Shown piece by piece: positions 7,908-15,000 of a stretch of DNA of 15,000 nucleotides. Every line of letters begins with the position of its first letter. Within the stretch, counting starts at the first letter, position 1. Made by a program: the position numbers and the translations under genes. Source of the stretch: Actinidia chinensis (taxonomy: Eukaryota > Streptophyta > Magnoliopsida > Ericales > Actinidiaceae); NCBI GenBank assembly GCA_009663005.1, contig CM018894.1, positions 359,979 through 374,978 of the forward strand, given 5' to 3'. The notes beneath the pieces were generated by a model. That model was not told where the DNA came from, did no database searches, and saw only the letters and a list, made by a program, of their open reading frames with translations.

Positions 7908-8639
7908 GCCCTTTAGAAGTCAATATAGAACCTCTGAGTGCCTTCAAAAAATGTTCTAACAAGCTGAAGAAAGCCAACGCTTTAGAGGGTGAGCAAAAGC
8001 TTGTTTTTGCAAATACAGCTCTCTCCGAGGAGCACAAGTCCCTGCCTTGGTTACTACTGTTGTAAGGGAAGAGGTAACCTTTTCTTGTGATGCAATGGAC
8101 AAGCCTCAACAATAGTTAGTCGAGCTCCAAAAGGTGGCACAAGACCTTATCTACCAGCAAGTCTTCGACCGCGGCTAGAACAAGGGCTAAGTTGCATTGT
8201 GTCCGTGAGGTAGCACAAATGCGCCCAAATATATTTTGCGAAGGCTGGTTTGCGTGTCTTAAGAAGCTCGAAACTTCTCCTTATCATCCCTTATGGATAG
8301 CAATGAAACCTCCAAAAGCTCTCCCAAACCTTCCCAAGCCGTACTTGCCAATCCTCCTCCCGAGCTTCAACGAAGAGGAATATCCAACCAGGAGGTAGAG
8401 AAGAATGAAGCTGAAGATGGCGGGGTCGAGGTGGAAGATGTCGAGGCACCAAAGGTGCTAGGGGTAGGAGTTAAGACAGACCGAGATGAGGGAGATCTTC
8501 CAAACATCCCCTGAGGTGTAAAATGCTTTATTGCATTACAAGGAGGATGATCTTTTGAGTTTTTGAAAATATTCCCTTTTTAGTACAGCCTATGAACAGT
8601 TCAAAATATTTTATATAAAGAGTTTCATTCCCCAACTCA

Positions 8640-8940
8640 GTTTATCTCTACTTTTGCCTTAGCATATTTCTGCTTTTGCATGTTGAGTACTTTAATACCT
8701 CTTGAGCTTGGTTCTGAGGTAGCTCAAAAACCAAGTAGTACACATGCCTTAGTGAAAAATTTGTTGTTTGCATTCTATAGGTTTGCATGCTATAGCATAG
8801 AGTTTGCTCTTCTTGACTTGTCTTGAGATTGATTTGAATGTTTTTGTGCTTAGGCAACTCGTTGAACAAGTTATCCACATGCCTTAGTAAAATTTTGTTA
8901 TTCTGCATGTAATAGTGTTGATGTTGCTTTTCTTCAAAAC
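8640..8940. repeat. Diverged repeats around CACATGCCTTAGT in the Tat 3' region
   Basis: The word CACATGCCTTAGT occurs at 8741 and 8876 (135 bases apart), with a weaker relative (GCCTTAG) at 8656. Each is preceded by TCTTGAG-TTG and followed by TTTTGTT-T-CAT. A 106-codon minus-strand ORF (8648-8968) spans these repeats and contains the echo LRHVDNLFNELP and LRHVYYLVFELP. I regard that ORF as a by-product of the repeat. Confidence 0.65.
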
Positions 8941-8948
8941 TGAAAACA

Positions 8949-9213
8949 TTAGGACATATCAAGCTCATGCATAAGCAGGTTGGCGGATTAGCCTCACGCT
9001 AACTTTAGTATATCTCAAGCTCATGCTTGAGCAGGTCGGTGATTAGTCACGCTTCCTTAGGACATATCAAGCTCATGCTTAAGCAGCTCGATGACTAGTC
9101 TCGCATTACTTTAGGACATCTCAAGCTCATGCTTGAGCAGCTCGGCGACTAGCCTCGTGCTTGCATTAGGACTACTTTAGCGTTAGGACCACCTTAGCTC
9201 GTGCTTTAGGGAA
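8949..9213. repeat. Hairpin-bearing minisatellite, ~52-56-bp unit, four copies plus a partial
   Basis: Units start at 8949, 9005, 9057, 9111 and 9166 (partial). Each carries a core like CTCAAGCTCATGCTTGAGCAG, a perfect 7-bp stem with a TCAT loop in the second and fourth units and a worn version in the first and third. The array lies between the integrase end and the extra ORF, the hypervariable 3' region in which Tat-lineage elements are known to carry tandem repeats. Confidence 0.9.
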
Positions 9214-9530
9214 ATGAGAAATGCATCTTGGTTTAATTTCACTTAGGAAAATTTTCTACTCAATTTTTTTTCAAATGTAACATTTATGGCTTCAAAATAT
9301 AGAACTTTTGACGACTGAGTTATATACATTTCTAAAGCTTTTTAGAAAGTTGTAAGAAACTCTTGAAATGATCAGACTTTGTTTGCATAATCAAAAATAT
9401 TTTATAGCATTTTGTAAATAAATGCAGAAAACATAGAGGTTTCACATAGATAATTTTTTCTCAAAGCAAACCAATTTGGTATAATATACTTTTGCAAATA
9501 CGAGCTCATTACAGAAAGTGGTTGCATCTT
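9214..9530. other. 3' untranslated stretch of Tat element B
   Basis: AT-rich sequence between the end of pol (on the minus strand) and the minisatellite. I see no ORF, RNA gene or further repeat in it. Confidence 0.5.
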
Positions 9531-9990
9531 TTATTGATAGTATTCCTCAAGTTATTGGAGTTCCAAGGTCTTAGAACTTGCTTTCCCTCCAAGTATTCAA
9601 GATGTTAAGTGCCATTGCCGTCAAGCTTAATAATTTTGTATGGACCTTCTCAATTAGAGCCAAGTTTCACGTTTGTTTGGTCCTTTGGACTTCCAACAAC
9701 TTCAAAACAGAGTCCTCAGCCTTGGGTCAATCTAAGGTGGTTCCTTGCGAGCGCAGAACCCTCATTGAACTACTTGCCTACGGGTGCTGATTCGACCTAA
9801 GTGGTTCATTGAGATCCTCGGTTATTGTTTCACATGTTTTCTTTTAGGAATCTCGATGACTTCAGTTCTCTTTTACTTCATCAAGTTCATAGCTATTCTT
9901 TTTAGATTGTCCTCGAGGATTCTACCAAGATTCTAAAGGACTTCCCTCTCATTTTCCAACAATTACACCTTCTTCATGTTTACCTTTATG
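9531..9990 (-). pseudogene. Tat element B pol remnant: integrase C-terminus with upstream deletion
   Basis: The minus strand shows the end of a Ty3/gypsy polyprotein. VLKLLEVQRTKQT is followed by KLGSN*EGPYKIIKLDGNGT, HLEYLEGKQVLRPWNSNNL, then the probable original stop (TAA, 9531-9533) after a one-base slip. This is the integrase C-terminal chromodomain-like barrel region, and PWN-NL is highly typical of the pol end. Upstream, between about 9740 and 9990, the reading is broken. In intact relatives over 2 kb of reverse transcriptase, RNase H and integrase core would lie here, so those domains are deleted. The element cannot have been autonomous in this form. Confidence 0.8.
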
Positions 9991-10444
9991 GATACTATGG
10001 CAAGATAACATTATTTTGCTGCCACTTGGTCTTTCATGTAGTGTTTCCTCGCCCTTGGGGGCGACAAATTTGAAGGTATGGTGTAGAGGGAAGGCGATTC
10101 CCGTCATCCTTTTAACCAATCTCTACCAACGATCGCGTTATAGGGAGAGGAAATATCAACCACTACAAATCGAGTCACCAATTCATACTTTAAGTATTAT
10201 AGTTCCCAAGGGCCAATGAGTTTGGACGTTAAACTCCACTAGTGGAGCTCGGGCCGACTTTATATTAGCCTTGGACAATTTAAGCTATTTAAAAAGATCA
10301 TAATACATCATCTCAATCGAACTCCTGGAGTCCACGTGGTTTCGTTTTACGTCATAGTTGTGGATTCGTAGTTGGATGAGCAAGTGATCACTATAAGGAT
10401 GTTAGACCCACTTAAGATCTGCATTGGTAAATGTGATACTTCTT
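9990..10444 (-). pseudogene. Tat element B aspartic protease and downstream linker
   Basis: Homologous to the element A protease but extends further: [12 protein letters not shown], then a degraded active site, then MYYDLFK, APLVEFNVQTHWPLGTI, and KRMTGIAFPLHHTFKFVAPK. The catalytic motif reads DSRSS instead of DTGSS (10321-10335), so the glycine of the active-site loop has been lost. Stops interrupt it at several points. It supplies the part of the domain that element A lacks. Confidence 0.8.
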
Positions 10445-10990
10445 GGCTCGATCAAGCTCTGTCTTGGCTTCACCACTAGTTGGACCGAATACCTCGTGCA
10501 TTTGTTTGATAATGTGGATTTCCCCCCGAATCCTATTCTCTAGATCGGGGTGATTTAGGCCTCCAATTGTATGTATAGTTCCGAGGGGGAGGTCTTCCTC
10601 TAAGGCATTGTCAACTTCATTATCACCTTGGTCAAACCTTGGGTTTAGGCTTACCTTGGTTTCCTCTGCCTCTATCCTCTACTAATGAACATATTCTTTC
10701 AAATGCCCTGCTTGAACGAGTTGATCCATGAAATACTTTAAGGCCTTGCAGTTCTCTTATTTTATGTCTTTTTTTCTCGTGGAAGACACATTTTTATCGC
10801 TAGTTGCGTCTTTTGGGGTCTCCTCCCCTGAGGGATAGGATTTCTGAAGTATGGCTTGTCTCGAATCCTGGTAATGAGTTTGTAAATTGGTTATTTAAAG
10901 ACCACGTTACCTCCCTTCCTCACCCAATGTTCATGAACCTTGGTACTTTACTACCGTTTCATGAACGAACCTTCTCCCCGGGAAGATTAC
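10445..10990 (-). pseudogene. Tat element B Gag C-terminal part
   Basis: The minus strand shows a worn nucleocapsid knuckle (KCVFHEKKRHKIRE, frameshifted), then an acidic linker with NEVDNALEEDLPLGTIHTIG and GLNHPDLENRIRGEIHIIKQ, leading into the protease. Element A matches up to the knuckle and again from the protease, but lacks this linker. The Gag core found in element A (FTLYDGK...) was not recognised upstream. Confidence 0.75.
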
Positions 10991-11340
10991 CCCAAATCTC
11001 ATAAACGAACCTTTTGGTGTGGACATGGAAGTCCTTATTTCTAACCTCGTTGGCATGATAGCTTTGGCAGCCGTTGCTACCTTGGCAACTAGTTTTGCTC
11101 ATAAATCCCCATTTTCTTGGCATCAATGCCAGAAAGGGTCTGATGAACATCAATGCTAGAATTGGTTTGGCTCAGTGGTACCGTTTATTTTCCCGATGTC
11201 ATGGTTCTGCTATCACTTCAGTTCTCGGCCTCAGTGTAATAGGATTTTGCTTATTTTCCTTTTGGGCAACCTTGAGGTCCATATTCATGTTGGGTCGAAC
11301 TCACCTCAAACGGTCCTTCACTAGCATTGGGGGCTAGTTT
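10991..11340. other. Unassigned segment between Tat element B and the Athila-like LTR
   Basis: It should continue the Gag of element B on the minus strand, but I could not match it convincingly to the element A Gag. The small ORFs on both strands have no recognisable features. Confidence 0.4.
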
Positions 11341-11732
11341 TGTTAGATTACTGGCCCCTAGGACCCACTGTACCACTGCCATTTAAGCTTTTGAATGCCT
11401 TATGGTAGGGTTTCTGTTGTCTTCTTGTCATTAGGGAGTAACTGACCAGGCTTTTTCCTAAAGGGGCCCTTGGCCTCCTAATTCGACTCAATAATTGGAA
11501 AATATCAAACAAATTCCTCTGCACTTAAGTAGATTGCACATATAAATTGTTCATTTTAATCTTGTTGTGGCACAAGTGAATTTTATTGCTCTGCAGGAAG
11601 AAATACGTAAAATAGTTGGGAAGGAAAAGAGCAATTACTGAGGAGCCTTTACAGCATTATATGCGAAATAGCATGGACCCAAGGTTGTACCAGTTGATGG
11701 CAGACAAAAAATAAGAAAATCAAGCTCGACCT

Positions 11733-11970
11733 CTAGCATATCCTTTACCGATCCAGGAGGAGGCATAAGCAGCAGAGCTAAATCTCCATACCTGGACCGG
11801 TCTAGCATATCCTTTACCGATCCAGAATCCATCAGCAGCCAGCAGAGTTAAACTACCATACCTAGACCGATCTGGCATATTCTCCACCGGTCTAGGAGGG
11901 GATAAAAGCAAGAGAGCCAAACTACTATACTTGAACCAATTAAGCAAATTCTCTACTAGTCTAGAATTCA
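11733..11970. repeat. Tandem repeats of ~69 bp with a conserved hairpin in the Athila-like U3
   Basis: Units start at 11733, 11802, 11872 and about 11939 around CTAGCATATCCTTTACCGAT. Each junction pairs a GGACCGG-type arm with a CCGATCC-type arm across about 16-18 bases. In the third unit the arms CCTAGACCG (11861-11869) and CGGTCTAGG (11888-11896) pair perfectly. The fourth unit is strongly worn. Confidence 0.85.
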
Positions 11971-12131
11971 TCAATAGACTAACTTACTTATTCTCGACTG
12001 GTCGGACAAAGCCTCGACCGATCGGGAGTAGGCGGCAGAGCAATAAATGCTAGGCGGCAGAGCAGTTGAAAAAAAACAACTTACAGCTTTTAGAGACTTG
12101 TTGGCCACTCTACTTTCCACTTTTCTTCCTC

Positions 12132-12140
12132 TATTAAAAG
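12132..12140 (+). promoter_or_regulatory. TATA-like box of the Athila-like LTR
   Basis: TATTAAAAG followed by GGGG, downstream of the U3 repeats and about 880 bases before the LTR end. Confidence 0.4.
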
Positions 12141-13021
12141 GGGTTAATGCATTGGAAGAAAAGACACTTACCATAGAACACAACTTTGAGAGAAAAAACC
12201 ATGGAAAATTAGTTTCATATGAGTTCTCTCTTCTTTTTCTTTAGTTTTATATCTATTTCAAAAAATGAATTTATACTTGTATAAGCCTATTTGAATTCAA
12301 GTTCTAGTTGACTTCAATTCTTATCCTTCTAATGTCTATAATTATGTTTAAATATTACTTAGTTATGGTAGGCTAAATTTGTAGGCTTGGTCCAAAGACC
12401 ATGCCCATTTTTCAATTCTAGATGAAACTAGTTTCTTTCTTTCTCTAATATGAACTCCAATGTTTATTTAGAATTTCATCAATGATAATGAAGAGATCAA
12501 AACTTAGAATTGTATAAATCTTGATTATTTGTCAACAAATTCCTTGGTACAAATAATGCTTAGATCTCTTGCATTCTAAGGGTTTGACATAATCGATTAA
12601 TCTATTGTCAATTCATAAACATATTTTTAGACATAAACTAAATTTCATTGCAAAATGTTCCAACCAATATCATTTTACTTTGAGAATTGGTTGAGTACAA
12701 ATGAGAAGAAAGAAACTACGAAATCTAAATTAGGAACAAGGCTAAGTACTTGGACCACGCTATTTTCTATATATTGGTTACAAATCTCAAAAGAAAATAC
12801 ATCAAAACTTCACCGAAACTACTCAAAAACTCTTTCAGAACTTTTATAATTTTTTTTTACAATTTAGTTACTCGCAACAAATTTAACTGTGAAATATTGA
12901 GCTATCTATAGATTCGATCTCGGTACTTCCGACTATTATACTGCACTGATAGGTTCCTACGCTTGGGAACTGAAAAATAGACATACAAGATAATCTGTTA
13001 ACACCGGAAAGTAAGCATTTT

Positions 13022-13039
13022 TGGCATTGTTGCCAGGGA
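13022..13039 (+). promoter_or_regulatory. Primer-binding site, tRNA-Asp type, mutated
   Basis: TGGCATTGTTGCCAGGGA differs by four transitions from TGGCGCCGTTGCCGGGGA, the tRNA-Asp-complementary site I recall for Athila elements. It lies four bases after the LTR end and about 110 bases before Gag. Confidence 0.75.
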
Positions 13040-13151
13040 ACTCTTTAGAGTACACAAGTTAAATCTTGTGATTGCATCTTAAGGGTTGGAAGTATACTTC
13101 TTCATTCTTTTTAAATTTTTGTTATAGTATAAATTACATCTTAGAGGGGAG

Positions 13152-15000
13152 ATGGGAATTGCATGTCACTGTGGTATCGAAATAATACTAGTAGATTATC
13201 ATGAAGAGGGCAGAATTCGCCTTCAACTTCAGGTCCCCAATGAGGCTCTTATGCCTTACGGACGTCATATGCAAGATTATCTTAACCCAACACGAGTGTC
13301 GACACCATCATGCATAATTCTACCTGCCAATGTGAACACATTTGTCATTAAAACAGACATGTTGCCATCGCTTCTCACATTCCACGGAATGGAAAGTGAG
13401 AGCCCGCACTTACATGTAAAAGAATTTGAGGAAATGGTAGGCACGATGGTCGATGGCCCTCAAAGAGAAGACGCCACCATCTTAAATTCTTTCCTTTTAT
13501 ATTAAAAGATCGAGCTAAAATTTGGCTAAACTCTCTTAGAGCTTGTTTTATAAGGTCATGGGAAATAATGCAATAAGAATTTTTAAAAAATATTTTCGCA
13601 ATGAACAAAACTACATCCCTTAAGAAATTAATTTATAATTTTCAAAAAAAGGAAAGATGAGTCATTTTATACATGTTGGGAAAGATATAAAGATCTTTTA
13701 AACACCATACCACATCATGGCTATGATACACGCCGCATTTTGAGTTTCTTTTATGAGGGGGTTTTACCCCAAACCAGGCAATTCATAAACATAATGTGTA
13801 ATGGGCAGTTCATGAGAAAAAGCCCTAAAGAAACTTCTGACTTCTTTGATGGATTAGCACAAAATAATCAATCATGGGATTTTTTTATTCTTCTAATATA
13901 ACAAGACACGATTCAAATCAAAACACATCTGGACATGAGAAATATACAGTGAAGGAACAGGAAGACCTGCAAATGAAATATGCTCAATTAGCCAAAAAAT
14001 TAGAATCCCTGGAATTCAAAAAAATCATGAGGTTAGCACAGCGTCTAGCAGTGATGAAATTTGTGTTATTTATGATAGACAGGGGCATTCTATTGCTGGA
14101 TGTCATACATTACCAGCATTTAAGGAAGTATTACAAAATGGACAGCAAATTTTAGTCAATACTCTTAACCAACCACAAAAACCATTTAATAATGCATTAT
14201 CTAATACATACAATCCACGCTAGCGGAATCATCCTATTTTTTCATGGGGAAATATTAAAAACACAAGTTTTAGGTCACATGGGAAAACTTCTGGCCCACC
14301 ATAACAACATACCAATCTAATGGGACCCAATTCAGATGGATATCAGAACACTGGTCAAGTCAATAGTCCATAAGGTTATTATCAAGAAGAAAATACAAAT
14401 GTGTACCAGCCTCCACAAAAAAGGATTCTAGAGGACACACTGCAGACTTTTATTCAAAGCCAACAAGCATCATGGAATCAGAACAACCAGGCTATTGGAG
14501 ACATGCATACCTAGCTAACGAAATTGACCACGGCTGTTGGTGGGCTACAAACGAGAAAGGGAAGTTCTCTACCCAACCACAAGCGAATCCTCTTGCGCAA
14601 CACAGTATGAATACCTCTATGGTGTCAGTCCCACAGTTAGAATATTTAAAGTCAATCACCATGTTAAGAAGTGGAAAGAAGATTGACAAAATTGTCTACC
14701 CAAAACCAATTAGCATTGAGACTCATAAATCTTCTGTTGTGAGTTATGAGGAACTAGATCCTTCAAGTAGTGGGTCAGAGAGTGTGTCTGAGAATAAGGG
14801 AAAAGAAAAAATGCTTTGTCAAATTTTGGAACCATTTCCTCAAAGACTCCGGGTGCCAAAGAAGGGGACAATGAATGTTGAAATTTACAGGCTTTTCGTG
14901 CAAGTGAAAAAAAATTCCTACATATGCTAAATTTTTGAAAGACTTATGCATAGTGAAGTGCACAATGTAAATGCAAAAGAGAGCATTCTTAACGGAGCAA
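13152..15000 (+). pseudogene. Athila-lineage Ty3/gypsy Gag and start of the protease linker, frameshifted, cut by window end
   Basis: The ATG at 13152 opens a 117-codon frame containing MQDYLNPTRVSTPSCIILPA and LLTFHGMESESPHLHVKEFE, diagnostic of Athila-type Gag. The Gag core then continues in other frames: LKDRAKIWLNSLRACFIRSW (about 13503-13560), TRQFINIMCNGQFMRKSPKE (about 13770-13830), TVKEQEDLQMKYAQLAKKLE, and a nucleocapsid knuckle (14062-14103). The linker follows (LEDTLQTFIQSQQASWNQNN; EKGKFSTQPQANPLAQHSMN; ITMLRSGKK; PFPQRLRVPKKG), and then PTYAKFLKDLCIVK near 14915-14958. At least five frame changes and several stops make it non-functional. About a dozen residues expected just before PTYAKF appear to be missing. 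Pol would lie beyond the right edge. Confidence 0.9.
14062..14103 (+). other. Athila-like nucleocapsid CCHC knuckle with Cys-to-Tyr change
   Basis: The sequence reads CVIYDRQGHSIAGC, a C-x2-C-x4-H-x4-C knuckle in which the second cysteine is a tyrosine (TAT instead of TGT, a G-to-A transition). One zinc ligand is lost. Confidence 0.8.

Larger units (their letters stand above)
6879..8514 (+). pseudogene. Extra ORF of Tat-lineage element, antisense to gag-pol; resembles 'putative gypsy type transposon' (Transposase_28-like) proteins
   Basis: The start is the ATG at 6879 (MELNRAQRLVHDYAAMA), 3 bases after a candidate splice acceptor. One frame runs from here to about 7437 with six stops. The clearest part is WLIHQAGLWFLISPTLKEVM (residues about 53-72), then FGVYDLLHVYTVI and GNWEFRA. 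This order matches my memory of the plant 'gypsy type transposon' domain. After two candidate introns comes a charged helical segment (PLEVNIEPLSAFKKCSNKLK, about 7908-8055), probably coiled coil. Then follow a conserved C-terminal block with REVAQMRPNIFCEGWFACLK and LPSFNEEEY, and an acidic tail ending at a TGA (8512-8514). The function of this family is not established. Frameshifts lie near 7240-7330, 8050-8190 and 8385. It sits between the integrase end and the LTR of the minus-strand element, where Tat elements are known to carry extra ORFs. Confidence 0.7.
11341..13017 (+). mobile_element. 5' LTR of an Athila-like Ty3/gypsy element, ~1.68 kb
   Basis: The right end is well placed: AAGTAAGCA ends at 13017, four bases before the primer-binding site. 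The left end is inferred from TGTTAGATTACTGG at 11341, where the minus-strand Tat resemblance is already lost. It gives a TG...CA LTR of a length usual for Athila. The U3 holds hairpin-bearing tandem repeats, then a TATA-like TATTAAAAG (12132-12140). The remainder is AT-rich R/U5 without ORFs of note. The 3' LTR is off the window, so the left boundary and target duplication cannot be confirmed. Confidence 0.6.

Noticed and set aside
8648..8968. 106-codon minus-strand ORF with an internal echo (LRHVDNLFNELP and LRHVYYLVFELP)
   Set aside because: The echo is explained by the ~135-bp DNA repeats it spans. It overlaps the start of the minisatellite, has no family resemblance, and lies in the 3' untranslated region of the Tat element.
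8949..9213. Possible CRISPR array from regularly spaced hairpin repeats
   Set aside because: The 'spacers' are themselves repeats, so the whole 52-56-bp unit is tandem. The context is a plant retrotransposon.
9578..9800. Two overlapping plus-strand ORFs
   Set aside because: Shadows of the minus-strand integrase C-terminus.
13152..15000. Endogenous pararetrovirus (caulimovirus) as the source of the CCHC and gag-like reading
   Set aside because: The YLNPTRVSTPSC-type Gag, long LTR and tRNA-Asp-type site fit Athila-lineage LTR retrotransposons. No movement protein or coat-protein motif was seen.

Overview
The window looks like intergenic nuclear DNA of a flowering plant. It is AT-rich and dense in decayed, nested transposable elements. 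I found no host protein gene, rRNA, tRNA, CRISPR array or bacterial-type operon. Every coding trace I can place belongs to a retrotransposon and carries stops or frameshifts. Family names rest on motifs recognised by eye (protease DTGSS, nucleocapsid knuckles, integrase C-terminus, primer-binding sites, LTR end signatures), not on database searches.

Layout. 1-709: plus-strand LTR resembling chromovirus (Tekay/Del) LTRs, apparently inserted into a minus-strand SIRE/Maximus-like Copia LTR (710-1882), whose U3 carries a ~53-bp tandem array. 1883-2809: a 167-bp direct duplication and a small hAT-like element (2344-2699) with 8-bp target-site duplications. 2810-3125: a MITE with long imperfect terminal inverted repeats. 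3126-3639: AT-rich DNA with nothing recognisable. 3640-3768: a ~117-bp LTR followed by an initiator-tRNA-Met primer-binding site, the left end of a TRIM-like element, fused to the broken end of the next block.

3802-11340 is a Ty3/gypsy Tat-lineage block on the minus strand. From right to left it holds partial gag, protease, a deletion removing reverse transcriptase and RNase H, the integrase C-terminus, a 3' region with two repeat arrays, an oppositely oriented extra ORF, an LTR, a primer-binding site, a second gag, and a second protease that breaks off. This is the order expected of two head-to-tail elements sharing one LTR. The extra ORF (6879-8514, plus strand, antisense to gag-pol) resembles the 'putative gypsy type transposon' family. 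It has its own TATA box with a duplicated G-box-type upstream region, and three candidate introns.

11341-15000: the 5' LTR (~1.7 kb, with hairpin-forming ~69-bp repeats), a tRNA-Asp-type primer-binding site and the decayed gag of an Athila-like Ty3/gypsy element on the plus strand, running off the right edge.

The most notable item is the antisense, apparently intron-containing gene inside the Tat block. Introns antisense to the genomic RNA would not be spliced during retrotransposition, so they can persist, and the gene would need its own promoter, which the sequence appears to supply.
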